64,000 nucleotides of DNA from an uncultured Bacillaceae bacterium. GTDB lineage: Bacteria; Bacillota; Bacilli; Bacillales; Caldibacillaceae. The first letter of the stretch is position 1, and the number at the start of each line of letters is the position of its first letter. A program made the position numbers and the translations under genes. This document shows positions 48,496 to 58,989 of the stretch, piece by piece. The notes under the pieces were generated by a model. That model was not told the DNA's origin. It worked only from the letters and a program-made list of their open reading frames with translations, and ran no database searches. Location: assembly GCA_937934645.1 (NCBI GenBank), contig CALGYZ010000021.1, positions 1 through 64,000 of the forward strand, in the 5' to 3' direction.

Positions 48496-49203
48496 ATGGT
48501 AATAACATGGCTAAAGCGCTTCTTAATCACCATTTTGTTTGCGATCGCCCTGCTTCTTACAATCCAAACAATTACTGGTGTAAAAGCGGAAGCAACCAAT
48601 AACGGTCCGTTTCATTATATAAAAACAATCCGTCATATAATGAATTTTAAACATCGATGGCAATCATCCCCTTATACTGAATTACAATATATATCCATGA
48701 ATGTTACGAATAAAAAACTCTCAAAAGAGCTGGAAAAAGAAGAGAAAAAAGACATTCCGGACTTGGAAGAGGCGTTTAACTGGGAAGAATACCCGAAAAA
48801 AACTGTTGTCGCTACCGGTTATACGGCCGGGTATGAATCAACGGGAAAAAAGCCGGATGATCCGTCGTACGGAATCACTTATTCGGGCGTAAAAGTGAAG
48901 CGTGACTTATATTCGACCATCGCGGCAGATTTAGATGTTTTTCCAATCGGCACCATTTTATTTATTCCCGGTTACGGATTCGGGGTTGTTGCGGATAAAG
49001 GTGCCGCTATTAAAGGGGATAAAATAGACTTATATTTTGAAACTGTGGAAGATGTTTATTCAGAGTGGGGAAAGCGTGTCGTTGACGTTTACGTAATAAA
49101 AATGGGCGACGGTACGCTGACTGCCGCTGAACTGGAACGCCTGAATGAAGATGAAACGATGCAGGTGTTCCGCAACCAGATTGCAACCGGAGGAAAACAA
49201 TAA
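48496..49203 (+). CDS. yuiC: 3D domain protein YuiC, cell-wall associated
   Basis: About 235 aa. One N-terminal membrane anchor ([18 protein letters not shown]), charged linker, then a 3D (MltA-like) domain: [32 protein letters not shown] [29 protein letters not shown]. The three conserved Asp lie in this domain. Such stationary-phase survival proteins turn over peptidoglycan. GGGAGGAG before ATG 48496. Confidence 0.85.
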   Translation: MVITWLKRFLITILFAIALLLTIQTITGVKAEATNNGPFHYIKTIRHIMNFKHRWQSSPYTELQYISMNVTNKKLSKELEKEEKKDIPDLEEAFNWEEYPKKTVVATGYTAGYESTGKKPDDPSYGITYSGVKVKRDLYSTIAADLDVFPIGTILFIPGYGFGVVADKGAAIKGDKIDLYFETVEDVYSEWGKRVVDVYVIKMGDGTLTAAELERLNEDETMQVFRNQIATGGKQ

Positions 49204-49229
49204 AACGCTTGGGGTTCCCAAGCGTTTTT
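49203..49229 (+). terminator. Terminator of yuiC
   Basis: AAAACGCTTGGG / CCCAAGCGTTTTT, 3-nt loop. Confidence 0.9.
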
Positions 49230-49328
49230 GTATTTACAGCGGAATAAACCCCGTTGTTTAAAAATCATGTTGCCCCTTATACCGAATCGGTACCGTTTTC
49301 CCTTATAATGGATAAAGAGGTGATGAGA

Positions 49329-50831
49329 ATGTTTCATGTGAAAAAGTCGTTTTCGGGGGATGCCGACCATGAAATTTTAATTATCGGCATTTTTGATCAG
49401 GGTAATAAATTCGGAAACTGGTTGCAAGAAACGGATGGACATATGCAGAAACAACTAATCGGGATGGCAAAGTACGGAGATTTACAGGCGAAAAAAAATC
49501 ATGTCACCCTTGTATATACTCTCGGTCTGATGAAAACAAAACGGCTTTTATTCATCGGTCTCGGGAAGAAGAAACAGCTGACTCGGGAAATTCTCAGGGA
49601 AGCATTCGGAAAAGCTCTTCAAACTGTCGAACAAAAACGAATTTCGAAGGCGGCGCTTCTTCTTGATACATTTCTAAATGGAACCATTCCGTCCGGGGAA
49701 GCAGCAAAAGCACTTGGGGAAGCTTTCGCCATGGCTTTATACCGTTTTCCCGGTTATAAGCAAAAAACGAATATTCCAGAAGTCCGTTTGGAAGAAATCA
49801 CTGTATATGCGGAAGAGACGGAAGTTGTAAAAACAGCGGTGAATACCGGATATATTTACGGAAAAGCGGTAAATTCGGCCCGCACGTTGGTTAATACACC
49901 GCACAACTTAATGACGGCGTCAGATTTGGCGGATTATGCAAAAGCATTGGCAGAAAAATATGATTTTGAGATTGAAATTTTGGAAAAAGAAGACATGATG
50001 GAACTCGGCATGGGTGCATTGCTTGCAGTAAACCGGGGAAGTGAAGTACCGCCGAAAATGATCGTTTTAAAGTACCAGGGAAAAAAAGAATGGAAAGATG
50101 TCATCGGTCTTGTCGGTAAAGGAATTACGTACGATACAGGCGGTTATTCGTTAAAAACGCGTCAGGGTATGCAAGGGATGAAAACGGACATGGCCGGTGC
50201 GGCCGCGGTACTCGGTGCGATGGAAATTACCGGCAAGCTGAAGCCGGAACAAAATGTTGTTGCGGTGATTCCCGCTACGGATAACATGGTGAGCAGCACG
50301 TCTTTTAAGCCGGATGATGTCATTACGTCACTCAGCGGGATGACCATTGAAGTGACAAATACGGATGCAGAAGGACGTCTTGTGCTGGCAGACGCTATTA
50401 CTTATGCCAAACAGCATGGCGCAGACGTTTTAGTAGATGTGGCAACTCTGACCGGCGGCGTCATAACAGCCCTCGGTTCGGACAAAACCGGCGCGATGAC
50501 AAATAATGAATGGTTTTATAAACAGGTTTTACAAGCATCAAAGGAAACAGATGAAATGATCTGGCAACTGCCGATTACGGAAAAGGACCGGGAAAAAGTA
50601 AGAAAAAGCAAAATTGCCGATCTTGATAATTCCCCGTCACGGGAAGGCCATGCGATCATGGGCGGTGCGTTTTTGGGTGAATTTGCCGGGAAAACACCAT
50701 GGGTGCATCTTGATATTGCCGGAACTGCTACAGTAAAATCTTCCCATAACCTCGGGCCTTCAGGAGGAACCGGTGTGATGGTCCGAACATTGGCCGTACT
50801 TGTTCAAAACTTTAAACCGGAAAAACAATAG
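49329..50831 (+). CDS. pepA: Leucyl aminopeptidase (M17)
   Basis: 500 aa. C-terminal di-metal catalytic domain: GLVGKGITYDTGGYSLKTRQ, MQGMKTDMAGAAAVLGAM, VTNTDAEGRLVLADAITYA (the NTDAEGR signature), HLDIAGTA. Cleaves N-terminal residues from peptides in the cytosol. ATG 49329 follows GAGGTGATG; the in-frame 49254 start lies in the upstream leader. YuiE in B. subtilis. Confidence 0.93.
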   Translation: MFHVKKSFSGDADHEILIIGIFDQGNKFGNWLQETDGHMQKQLIGMAKYGDLQAKKNHVTLVYTLGLMKTKRLLFIGLGKKKQLTREILREAFGKALQTVEQKRISKAALLLDTFLNGTIPSGEAAKALGEAFAMALYRFPGYKQKTNIPEVRLEEITVYAEETEVVKTAVNTGYIYGKAVNSARTLVNTPHNLMTASDLADYAKALAEKYDFEIEILEKEDMMELGMGALLAVNRGSEVPPKMIVLKYQGKKEWKDVIGLVGKGITYDTGGYSLKTRQGMQGMKTDMAGAAAVLGAMEITGKLKPEQNVVAVIPATDNMVSSTSFKPDDVITSLSGMTIEVTNTDAEGRLVLADAITYAKQHGADVLVDVATLTGGVITALGSDKTGAMTNNEWFYKQVLQASKETDEMIWQLPITEKDREKVRKSKIADLDNSPSREGHAIMGGAFLGEFAGKTPWVHLDIAGTATVKSSHNLGPSGGTGVMVRTLAVLVQNFKPEKQ

Positions 50832-50845
50832 CTCCGGGTACTGTT

Positions 50846-50891
50846 TTTTGTCAAGTTCCGGTGAAAAAATCCCGGGACTTGACAAAATTTT
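50846..50891 (+). terminator. Terminator of pepA
   Basis: TTTTGTCAAGTTCCGG pairs with CCGGGACTTGACAAAA (one G-T), followed by TTTTTATTTT. Confidence 0.85.
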
Positions 50892-51104
50892 TATTTTATG
50901 CTTCATTATATTCATGAAAGCACTTGTATAAATAACACGTAATAAAAAACATACAAAAATTTGACGAAAAATGTAGACAAATGACAAAAAAGATGTTATA
51001 TTAATAATCGCAATCAGGTTGTCCGGACATGTACTCCTAAATAAGCATTTTGAGCTGCAGTCTTGATAAAAAATAAAAAATGATTAAAATAAAACATGAA
51101 AAAT

Positions 51105-51178
51105 GCGGGTGTAGTTTAGTGGTAAAACCACAGCCTTCCAAGCTGTTGTCGCGGGTTCGATTCCCGCCACCCGCTCCA
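51105..51178 (+). tRNA. tRNA-Gly (anticodon TCC)
   Basis: Acceptor GCGGGTG pairs with CACCCGC; D arm with AGTGGTA; anticodon arm ACAGC-CTTCCAA-GCTGT gives anticodon TCC (reads GGA/GGG); T arm GCGGG-TTCGATT-CCCGC; discriminator T and encoded CCA. Stands alone. Confidence 0.97.
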
Positions 51179-51195
51179 TACATAATGCAGGGATC

Positions 51196-51244
51196 CAACG
51201 CAGTGTTTCGTTTCGTAATGATCGAAGCATTGCGTTTTTACTAT
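51196..51244 (+). terminator. Terminator after tRNA-Gly
   Basis: AACGCAGTGTTTCG pairs with CGAAGCATTGCGTT including G-U pairs, then TTTTT. Confidence 0.75.
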
Positions 51245-51310
51245 TTTTAAGATAAAAAAGTTTATCATGTTCAGAATATTAACCGGATTTCCGGGAAAGG
51301 AGGGAAAGGA

Positions 51311-52453
51311 ATGGACGTCCACGCTTTGAAACAGGAAGTTATTGATTATGCCAAATCGATCGGCATTGACAAAATCGGATTCGCTTCGGCGGAACCGTTC
51401 ACGACATTAAAAGCAAGACTCATCCGCCAGCGGGAGTTAAATTACCACTCCGGATTTGAGGAACCGGATATTGAAAAACGGACGGACCCTTCCCTCCTGT
51501 TTGAAAACCCCGCATCCATTATTTCCATCGCCCTTGCTTACCCCTCCAAAATGAAATACAACGTCCGCGGTAAAAAAGGAGCACGGCGAGGAATCTTTGC
51601 CCGTGCATCCTGGGGAAAAGATTATCATATTGTTTTACGGGAGCGCCTGCAAAAGCTTGAACAGTTCATCCGCGAAAAATATCCCGATGCCCGTTGTAAA
51701 TCAATGGTGGATACCGGTGAACTATCGGACCGAGCAGTTGCAGAACGGGCTGGAATCGGCTGGAGCGGAAAAAACTGCGCCATTATCACACCGGAATTCG
51801 GTTCCTATGTGTACTTGGGCGAAATGATTACGAATATTCCCTTTGAGCCGGATACACCGCTTGAGAGTCTGTGCGGGACATGCAATAAATGTATCGAAGC
51901 CTGTCCTACGGGTGCTCTGGTCCAAGGCGGCCAGATTAATGCGAAAAAATGTATTTCTTATCTGACCCAAACAAAGGATTTTATACCGGAACAATACCGG
52001 GGCGTCATCGGCAACCGGCTGTACGGTTGTGATACATGCCAGATGGTTTGTCCGTACAACCGAAAAAAAGACTTCCATTTTCACGAAGAGTTTGAACCGG
52101 ATCCGGAAACGGTAAAACCGCTCCTTGTACCGCTTCTTTCCATCAGCAACCGGAAATTTAGAGAAAAGTTTGGTGAACTGGCCGGTGCATGGCGCGGGAA
52201 AAAGCCGATCCAAAGGAATGCCATTATCGCATTGGGACATTTTAGAGAGGAAGCGGCCGCCGGTGAACTTAAAAGATTATTGGCAGAGGATCCCCGTCCG
52301 GTGATCCGCGGAACGGCGGCATGGGCTTTAGGAAAAATCGGCACCCGGGAAGCTTCGGACATTTTACTGCAGGCGAAAAATAAAGAAAAAGACGCAGATG
52401 TGCTGTCGGAAATTGAATCTGCACTGTCACGAATCAATGAACAGACGGAGTGA
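51311..52453 (+). CDS. queG: Epoxyqueuosine reductase
   Basis: 380 aa. N-terminal cobalamin-dependent reductase domain (ARASWGKDYHIVLRERL, VDTGELSDRAVAERAGIGWS), two 4Fe-4S motifs (CGTCNKCIEACPTGAL, CDTCQMVCPYN), and C-terminal HEAT-like repeats (RGTAAWALGKIGTREA). Last step of queuosine synthesis in tRNA. GGAGGGAAAGG before the ATG. YhbA in B. subtilis. Confidence 0.95.
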   Translation: MDVHALKQEVIDYAKSIGIDKIGFASAEPFTTLKARLIRQRELNYHSGFEEPDIEKRTDPSLLFENPASIISIALAYPSKMKYNVRGKKGARRGIFARASWGKDYHIVLRERLQKLEQFIREKYPDARCKSMVDTGELSDRAVAERAGIGWSGKNCAIITPEFGSYVYLGEMITNIPFEPDTPLESLCGTCNKCIEACPTGALVQGGQINAKKCISYLTQTKDFIPEQYRGVIGNRLYGCDTCQMVCPYNRKKDFHFHEEFEPDPETVKPLLVPLLSISNRKFREKFGELAGAWRGKKPIQRNAIIALGHFREEAAAGELKRLLAEDPRPVIRGTAAWALGKIGTREASDILLQAKNKEKDADVLSEIESALSRINEQTE

Positions 52454-52515
52454 CATGTCCTCTCCGTAACCATCGCTTTTTCATCACATACACATATATC
52501 AAAGGGGTGTATGTG

Positions 52516-53379
52516 ATGATTGATCAGCTTAAGAAGCGCCTGGAACAGCGGGTTACCCAATGTGTGGAAGACGGCTCCGTTGTTTGTGAAAAAATCGAAA
52601 AGAAGAAAAAAATGCTTGAAAAAAGAAACGGGGAAATTGTAAAGGCAAAAGCAGCAGGAAAACTGGAAAACAGGATTGAAAACGATGATTTTACCGACAT
52701 TTTTTATAAAGTGCATTTTCAATACTTAATCCGGCAGGAAAAGCGTTATTATATAGAGGAGGAAGTAGAAAAACGGAAAGCCCGTTTTTGTAAAGGCAGG
52801 CTGTTTTCAGATGAGGAAGAAATCATGCTTGTTCCGGAAAAACCAATTGAGCTGAAATCGGAATCCCGTGAATATTTAGACCGTTATCCTTTCCGGTATG
52901 ACCGGAGAAAAGCGGTACAATATGCGGAACGATGGTGGAACGACTATAACCCGGATTATCGGAATTTTACGGTGGATTGTACGAACTATGTGTCCCAATG
53001 TTTACACGCCGGCGGAGCACCAATGCGCGGCTACCCAGACCGGTCGCAGGGCTGGTGGTACCGCGGGGACAGCTGGAGTTTCAGCTGGTCGGTAGCCCAC
53101 TCATTACGCTGGTATTTGGCAACTTCCAAAACCGGTTTGCGGGCAAAAGAAGTGAGTGATCCGCGGGAGCTTCTCCTGGGCGATATTATATGTTACGATT
53201 TTGAAGGCGACGGTCGTTTTGATCACACAACAATTGTAACGGCAAAAGATGCGTATGGTATGCCGCTTGTGAACGCACATACAACTAACAGCCGGATGCG
53301 CTACTGGAGTTATGAAGACTCTTCGGCATACACCGCTCAAATACAGTATAAATTTTTCACCATCATTGATGATGATTGA
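52516..53379 (+). CDS. yhbB: Amidase-domain protein YhbB
   Basis: 287 aa. N-terminal coiled region (residues 1-110) and an Amidase_6 domain: AVQYAERWWNDYNPDYRNF, VDCTNYVSQCLHAGGAPM (catalytic Cys), GDIICYDFEGDGRFDHTTIV (His), VNAHTTNSRMRYWSY. Probably a peptidoglycan- or peptide-cutting enzyme; no signal peptide is seen, so a spore role is possible. AAGGGGTG before the ATG. Confidence 0.85.
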   Translation: MIDQLKKRLEQRVTQCVEDGSVVCEKIEKKKKMLEKRNGEIVKAKAAGKLENRIENDDFTDIFYKVHFQYLIRQEKRYYIEEEVEKRKARFCKGRLFSDEEEIMLVPEKPIELKSESREYLDRYPFRYDRRKAVQYAERWWNDYNPDYRNFTVDCTNYVSQCLHAGGAPMRGYPDRSQGWWYRGDSWSFSWSVAHSLRWYLATSKTGLRAKEVSDPRELLLGDIICYDFEGDGRFDHTTIVTAKDAYGMPLVNAHTTNSRMRYWSYEDSSAYTAQIQYKFFTIIDDD

Positions 53380-53425
53380 ATACTTTTTACAAACTTAAAT
53401 TCCTGTGAAGTTTGGGGTGACAATC

Positions 53426-53911
53426 TTGGCTATACATGTCGTATTATATCAGCCTGAGATCCCGGCGAATACCGGAAATATTTCACGGACTTGTGCCGCA
53501 ACAGACTCGGTCTTGCACTTAATCCGTCCCCTCGGTTTTTCCACCGATGATAAAATGTTAAAACGGGCGGGTATTGATTATTGGCCGTTTGTAAAAATCC
53601 GTTACTATAACTCGCTGGATGAATTTTTTGAAAAAAATTCCGGGGAATTTTATTATATTGAGACGTACGGGGAAAAAGTATACTCCGATGAAGACTTCAG
53701 CGATCCTGAAAAAGATTATTATTTCTTTTTTGGAAAGGAATCGAGCGGATTGCCGAAAGATTTATTGGAAGCAAACCGGGATCGGATTCTACGGATTCCG
53801 ATGACAACAAATGTCCGGTCTTTAAATTTGTCGAATACTGCAGCCATTCTTGTATATGAAGCTTTGCGCCAACAAGGATTTTCCCGCTTAAAGCTGCGCT
53901 ACTCCGATTAA
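53426..53911 (+). CDS. trmL: tRNA (cytidine/uridine-34 2'-O)-methyltransferase
   Basis: 161 aa SPOUT enzyme: VVLYQPEIPANTGNISRTCA, FFFGKESSGLPKDLL, RIPMTTNVRSLNLSNTAAI (trefoil knot). Methylates the wobble ribose of tRNA-Leu isoacceptors. TTG 53426 after GGGGTGA gives the family start (AIHVVLYQP). CspR in B. subtilis, next to yhbB as here. Confidence 0.92.
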   Translation: MAIHVVLYQPEIPANTGNISRTCAATDSVLHLIRPLGFSTDDKMLKRAGIDYWPFVKIRYYNSLDEFFEKNSGEFYYIETYGEKVYSDEDFSDPEKDYYFFFGKESSGLPKDLLEANRDRILRIPMTTNVRSLNLSNTAAILVYEALRQQGFSRLKLRYSD

Positions 53912-54095
53912 GATGCCGGGGGGAGATCATAGTATATCGGACTGCGTAAAACAAAAGGGGGAGAAAAACAGAAGGTTTTCTCCTTTTTTTTATGCTTTTT
54001 AACGGCTTTTTTAATTTACTTGCTTTTTCGACAATTTTCTGCTTTACTTTGAGTAGATGCATACTGTATATACCACATAAAAAGGAATGATCGAG

Positions 54096-54842
54096 ATGAA
54101 TGAAGTGATTGAACAAATTCTGGCTCACCGTTCAATCCGGCGCTTTGAGGACCGGGAGCTCACACAAGAACAAATTGAGACGATTGTCCGGTGTGCGCAA
54201 ATGGCTTCGACCTCGAGTTACATACAACCGTATACAATTATCGGCGTAACGGACAGGGAGAAAAAAGAGAAGCTGGCGGAACTTTCCGGCAACCAGCAAT
54301 ATGTAGCAGATAACGGTCACTTGTTTGTCTTTTGCGCTGATCTTCATCGCTATGAAATGATTGAAAAAATGGAAAATGCGGATATGGAGGAGTCCATAGC
54401 AAGCACCGAAAAATTTATGGTGGCATTGATTGATACCGCTCTTGCGGCGCAAAACGCTGCACTTGCGGCTGAATCCATGGGACTTGGCATTTGTTATATT
54501 GGAGGAATTCGGAATGATCTGGAGCAAGTCTGTGAGATCCTGGAAACACCAAAGCGGGTGATTCCGTTGTTCGGTCTTGCTGTCGGATACCCGGCAAAAA
54601 TCAGCGGACAACGCCCCCGTTTACCGTTGGAGCATATTTATCACGAGAACCGTTATATACCCGATGGAGAGAAATACATTTCTCAATTGGAAGAATACAA
54701 TGAGGTTGTAAAAAGTTATTATATCGAACGTACGAAAGGGAAACGTTCGGATACGTGGACAGGCCAGATGGCTAAAACCTTTGAAAGAAAAAGCCGGATG
54801 TATATGCATGAGTTTATAAAGGAACATGATCTGAATAAATAA
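54096..54842 (+). CDS. NADPH-dependent nitro/flavin reductase (NfsA/NfrA type)
   Basis: 248 aa FMN enzyme: ILAHRSIRRFEDRELTQEQI, AQMASTSSYIQPYTIIGV, AESMGLGICYIGGIRNDL, FGLAVGYPAKISGQRPRLP. Same subgroup as B. subtilis NfrA1/YcnD, which reduce FMN or nitro compounds. ATG 54096 follows AAAGGAATGATCGAG. A terminator at 54868 follows. Confidence 0.88.
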   Translation: MNEVIEQILAHRSIRRFEDRELTQEQIETIVRCAQMASTSSYIQPYTIIGVTDREKKEKLAELSGNQQYVADNGHLFVFCADLHRYEMIEKMENADMEESIASTEKFMVALIDTALAAQNAALAAESMGLGICYIGGIRNDLEQVCEILETPKRVIPLFGLAVGYPAKISGQRPRLPLEHIYHENRYIPDGEKYISQLEEYNEVVKSYYIERTKGKRSDTWTGQMAKTFERKSRMYMHEFIKEHDLNK

Positions 54843-54867
54843 TGCCTGTTGAAAAAGACCGGAAAAT

Positions 54868-54900
54868 AGCGGAGAAAACAATTCGTTTTCTCCGCTTTTT
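54868..54900 (+). terminator. Terminator of the nitroreductase gene
   Basis: AGCGGAGAAAAC / GTTTTCTCCGCT, 5-nt loop, then a T-run. Confidence 0.9.
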
Positions 54901-55012
54901 CTTTGCAAAATGAAACTTCCGGCTGTTTAAGGTGTTTATGAACTTTCTTTTAATGGAAAAGTGCTGAATTTGCGTTTTGTGGTGCCGTGACCGGATATGT
55001 AATAATAAACAT

Positions 55013-55108
55013 TTATTTGTTACCGGCTTCCGGCTTGTCTTCATATCCCGCTGTAAAGATTGCTGTTAAAAAGATGACAGCCAAACAAAGGATTAAAACT
55101 GTTTTCAT
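55013..55108 (-). CDS. 31-aa single-helix membrane peptide
   Basis: Minus-strand frame MKTVLILCLAVIFLTAIFTAG, then a charged tail ending EAGNK. One membrane helix and an acidic/basic tail. AAGGGGG lies 6 nt before ATG 55108; an upstream ATG at 55114 is too close. It occupies the otherwise empty gap between the nitroreductase and prkA. Small bitopic peptides of this type are common in spore formers. No family recognised. Confidence 0.5.
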   Translation of the reverse strand: MKTVLILCLAVIFLTAIFTAGYEDKPEAGNK

Positions 55109-55360
55109 CTCCATCCCCCTTGCTTCCGGAGAAAATATGTTTATTTTATTATACTCATTTTCCGGTTAATTAAAAACAGGAAATTATATATATTAAAATA
55201 AAACAAAATACTTTTCTGGATTTGATTCATCTTTTCCGATGCATGTTCATATAAGTATATGTAAGGATAGGGTTTTGCTCATTCAGCTTTTGCTTTTCAT
55301 TATATTTTACGGATGATTTACGGCCGTTGTTTATTTTGAAAGATACGGGGGAGGTACTCT

Positions 55361-57259
55361 ATGGGTATTTTAGATAAAGTGGCGAAGTATCGTGAAGAAG
55401 AGGAAAAATTAAAGTGGGAAGGTACCTTTGCAGAATACCTGGAGTTGTTGAAAGAAAAACCGTGGATTGCCCAATCCGCCCATTCCCGTGTATACAATAT
55501 GATCAAAGATGCCGGTATAGAAGAAACGGAAGACGGGCGGAAACGATATAAATTTTTCAGTGATGAACTGTTCGGTTTGGAAGAGGCCCTTGAACGTTTA
55601 GTGGAAGAGTATTTTCATCCGGCTGCGAAAAGATTGGACGTCAGAAAGAGGATCTTATTGTTAATGGGACCAGTAAGCGGTGGAAAATCAACGTTAGTGA
55701 CGCTTTTGAAACGCGGGCTGGAAAAATACACCCGGACTGAGCGTGGGGCCGTTTATGCCATAAAAGGATGTCCGATGCATGAGGATCCCCTTCATTTAAT
55801 TCCCAATCATTTACGGGATGATTTTTACAAAGAATATGGCATCCGCATTGAAGGAAGTCTGTCTCCGCTGAATATGACGCGCCTTGAAGAGGAATACGGG
55901 GGCCGGATTGAAGATGTAATGGTGGAACGGATCTTTTTCTCCGAAGACCGCCGGGTTGGAATCGGCACATTCAGTCCATCGGATCCAAAATCCCAGGATA
56001 TTGCTGATTTAACAGGAAGTATCGACTTTTCAACCATTGCCGAGTACGGTTCCGAGTCAGACCCAAGGGCCTACCGTTTTGACGGTGAATTGAACAAAGC
56101 AAACCGCGGAATCATGGAATTTCAAGAAATGTTGAAATGTGATGAAAAATTCTTATGGCATCTTCTTTCCCTAACCCAGGAAGGAAACTTTAAAGCAGGA
56201 CGGTTCGCACTAATTTCTGCCGATGAGTTAATCATTGCCCACACAAATGAGGCGGAATACCGCTCGTTTATTGCCAATAAGAAAAATGAAGCACTCCATT
56301 CACGGATCATTGTCATGCCTATCCCTTATAACTTAAAAGTTTCCGAGGAAGAAAAAATTTACAAAAAAATGATCCGGGAAAGCGATGTGGCTGACGTCCA
56401 TATTGCTCCCCATACGTTGAGAATTGCCGCCATGTTTACTATTTTGACACGCTTGAAAGAGCCAAAACGGAACGATATCGACCTTATTACAAAAATGCGT
56501 CTTTATGACGGTGAACAAATTGACGGTTTCAGCCAGGTTGATGTAGAGGAGCTGAAAAAGGAACATCCGGATGAAGGAATGGACGGTATTGATCCGCGTT
56601 ACGTGATTAACCGGATTTCTTCTGCTATCATCCGCAAAAATACGAAATCCATCAACGCCCTCGATGTTCTCCGATCACTGAAAGAAGGTCTCGATCAACA
56701 TCCGTCGATTACTCCGGAATTGAAGGAAAAGTATTTGCATTTTATTTCCCTTGCCCGGAAAGAATATGACGAGCTTGCCAAAAAGGAAGTCCAAAAGGCA
56801 TTTGTTTACTCCTATGAAGAATCGGCGAAAACATTGATGGACAATTATCTTGATAATGTTGAGGCGTATTGCAATAAGACAAAACTGCGCGATCCGCTCA
56901 CCGGTGAAGAAATTAATCCGGATGAAAAGCTGATGCGTTCAATTGAGGAACAAATCGGAATATCGGAGAATGCGAAGAAAGCATTCCGCGAGGAGATTTT
57001 AATCCGCATTTCCGCTTATGCACGGAAAGGGAAGAAATTTGATTACAATTCCCACGGACGATTGCGTGAAGCGATTCAGAAAAAACTGTTTGCCGATTTA
57101 AAGGATGTAGTAAAGATTACAACATCGACAAAAACACCGGATGAACAACAGTTAAAGAAAATTAATGAAGTGATTGCCCGGTTGATTGATGAATACGGAT
57201 ACAATTCCACTTCGGCAAACGAATTACTCCGGTATGTCGGCAGTCTGTTAAACCGTTAG
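55361..57259 (+). CDS. prkA: PrkA AAA+ protein kinase/protease
   Basis: 632 aa, full length for PrkA (631 in B. subtilis). AAA+ Walker A GPVSGGKST (103-111), long charged middle, C-terminal PrkA domain (KTKLRDPLTGEEINPDEKLM, SHGRLREAIQKKLFADLKDV). Described as a serine protein kinase and more recently as an ATP-dependent protease needed for sporulation. GGGGGAGG before the ATG. Partner yhbH follows. Confidence 0.93.
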   Translation: MGILDKVAKYREEEEKLKWEGTFAEYLELLKEKPWIAQSAHSRVYNMIKDAGIEETEDGRKRYKFFSDELFGLEEALERLVEEYFHPAAKRLDVRKRILLLMGPVSGGKSTLVTLLKRGLEKYTRTERGAVYAIKGCPMHEDPLHLIPNHLRDDFYKEYGIRIEGSLSPLNMTRLEEEYGGRIEDVMVERIFFSEDRRVGIGTFSPSDPKSQDIADLTGSIDFSTIAEYGSESDPRAYRFDGELNKANRGIMEFQEMLKCDEKFLWHLLSLTQEGNFKAGRFALISADELIIAHTNEAEYRSFIANKKNEALHSRIIVMPIPYNLKVSEEEKIYKKMIRESDVADVHIAPHTLRIAAMFTILTRLKEPKRNDIDLITKMRLYDGEQIDGFSQVDVEELKKEHPDEGMDGIDPRYVINRISSAIIRKNTKSINALDVLRSLKEGLDQHPSITPELKEKYLHFISLARKEYDELAKKEVQKAFVYSYEESAKTLMDNYLDNVEAYCNKTKLRDPLTGEEINPDEKLMRSIEEQIGISENAKKAFREEILIRISAYARKGKKFDYNSHGRLREAIQKKLFADLKDVVKITTSTKTPDEQQLKKINEVIARLIDEYGYNSTSANELLRYVGSLLNR

Positions 57260-57294
57260 GAGATTATCATGCCGTCTGCTATGGACTTTGATTC

Positions 57295-57361
57295 AGCCGG
57301 CTGTTTCATAAAAAAGCAGTACAGATGTTGTACTGTGGGAAAATGAAACAGCCGGCTTTTT
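57295..57361 (+). terminator. Terminator of prkA
   Basis: A 15-bp perfect stem AGCCGGCTGTTTCAT / ATGAAACAGCCGGCT enclosing a second hairpin CAGTACA/TGTACTG, followed by TTTTTAT. The remaining gap to 57618 is AT-rich upstream DNA of yhbH with no gene seen. Confidence 0.88.
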
Positions 57362-57618
57362 ATTTCTTTGCAATACAAAGTTGAACGGGAAATTCCGGAT
57401 TCTTTACGGCATCAATTCCGTTACAAATGACGGTGAAATTTATCAGTTGCTTTGCATACAATAAAGTAATACGATCTTTCTTTATCACATTTGGGATTTT
57501 GTTATGAAACTTTACGAAACATATGCATGCAGTATATGCATATGTGTTAATCGGAAAATGGTGACATGAATAAAGTGTTTTGATAAATGATCATACGCTT
57601 AAAAGGAGGGGGAGGAGA

Positions 57619-58782
57619 GTGCCGGTCGACAAACACCAGTTTACGATTTCTCAGGAGGATTGGTCGCTCCACCGGAAGGGCTGGGAAGATCAGCAACGCC
57701 ATAAAGAAAAAATCCAGGAAGCAATCAAAAAAAATTTGCCGGACTTGATTACGGAAGAAAGCATTATCATGTCAGACGGGAAAAAGGTTGTAAAAATTCC
57801 AATTCGTTCACTGGAAGAGTATAAAATCCGCTATAATTACGATAAAAATAGGCACGTCGGCCAAGGAGACGGAGATACAAAGGTCGGCGATGTCATTGCA
57901 CAGGACGGTGCAGGCGTCAAGGGATCCGGAAAAGGCAAGGGCGCAGGTGACCAGCCCGGAGAAGATTATTATGAAGCGGAAGTATCACTGGAAGAATTGG
58001 AGGAGGCCTTTTTCCGCGAGCTGGAACTGCCGAATTTACAGCGGAAGGATAACCAAGAGTTAATTGTGGAAGATATTGAATTCAACGATATACGAAAGAC
58101 GGGATTGATGGGGAATATCGACAAAAAGAAAACAATGTTGTCGGCGTTTAAACGGAATGCGTTACGGGGGAAACCGTCATTTTATCCAATTTATCCGGAA
58201 GATTTAAGATTTAAAACATGGAATGAAAAAATCCGGCATGAATCAAAGGCGGTTGTACTTGCAATGATGGATACGAGCGGCAGCATGGGTGTTTGGGAAA
58301 AATATATGGCACGCAGTTTTTTCTTCTGGATGACCCGATTTTTGCGGACGAAATATGAAAAAGTGGAAATTGAATTTATTGCCCATCATACTGAAGCAAA
58401 AGTTGTAACGGAGGAAGAATTCTTTTCCAAAGGAGAAAGCGGGGGAACCATCTGTTCGTCAGCCTACCGGCTTGCTTTGAATTTAATTGAAAAAAAGTAT
58501 CCACCAAGCCAGTATAATATTTATCCGTTCCACTTTTCCGATGGCGATAATTTGACTTCCGACAATGCCAGGTGTGTCAAACTGGTTAATGAATTGATGG
58601 ATCAATCAAATATGTTTGGTTACGGGGAAGTTAATCAATACAACCGGCATTCAACGTTAATGTCCGCATATAAGCATATTAAAGACGAACGGTTCCGCTA
58701 TTATGTATTACGCCAACGTGGAGATGTATTCTACGCAATGAAAAAATTTTTCAGCAATGATGATGGAAAAGCACACGCTTAA
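57619..58782 (+). CDS. yhbH: Sporulation protein YhbH (DUF444)
   Basis: About 387 aa. VWA-like domain with MIDAS start [61 protein letters not shown]-terminal YhbH/YeaH region with a Gly/Lys-rich linker ([15 protein letters not shown]). Works with PrkA in sporulating cells. GTG 57619 follows GGAGGGGGAGGAG; the frame to 57580 has no site. Confidence 0.92.
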   Translation: MPVDKHQFTISQEDWSLHRKGWEDQQRHKEKIQEAIKKNLPDLITEESIIMSDGKKVVKIPIRSLEEYKIRYNYDKNRHVGQGDGDTKVGDVIAQDGAGVKGSGKGKGAGDQPGEDYYEAEVSLEELEEAFFRELELPNLQRKDNQELIVEDIEFNDIRKTGLMGNIDKKKTMLSAFKRNALRGKPSFYPIYPEDLRFKTWNEKIRHESKAVVLAMMDTSGSMGVWEKYMARSFFFWMTRFLRTKYEKVEIEFIAHHTEAKVVTEEEFFSKGESGGTICSSAYRLALNLIEKKYPPSQYNIYPFHFSDGDNLTSDNARCVKLVNELMDQSNMFGYGEVNQYNRHSTLMSAYKHIKDERFRYYVLRQRGDVFYAMKKFFSNDDGKAHA

Positions 58783-58817
58783 CGGTCCGGGAGGATTTCC
58801 TCCGCAGTGCCGGATAG

Positions 58818-58846
58818 GGCAATTGGCATCGGCCAGTTGCCTTTTA
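58818..58846 (+). terminator. Terminator of yhbH
   Basis: GGCAATTGGC pairs with GGCCAGTTGCC including G-U pairs, then TTTT. Confidence 0.65.
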
Positions 58847-58989
58847 ACATGTGTTTTAAATCCGGCCGGGGGCAAGTTATTTTATATGTTCACAGAATTT
58901 TGTTATGATATATCTATGTTTCCAGAAATTTTATAAAATAAAATCAAATATTTTACAGATCAGGTATGTGAGTACGGGGAGAAGCGGGG

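Noticed and set aside
54987..55169. 60-aa plus-strand frame
   Set aside because: Antisense to the 31-aa membrane peptide and without a ribosome site.
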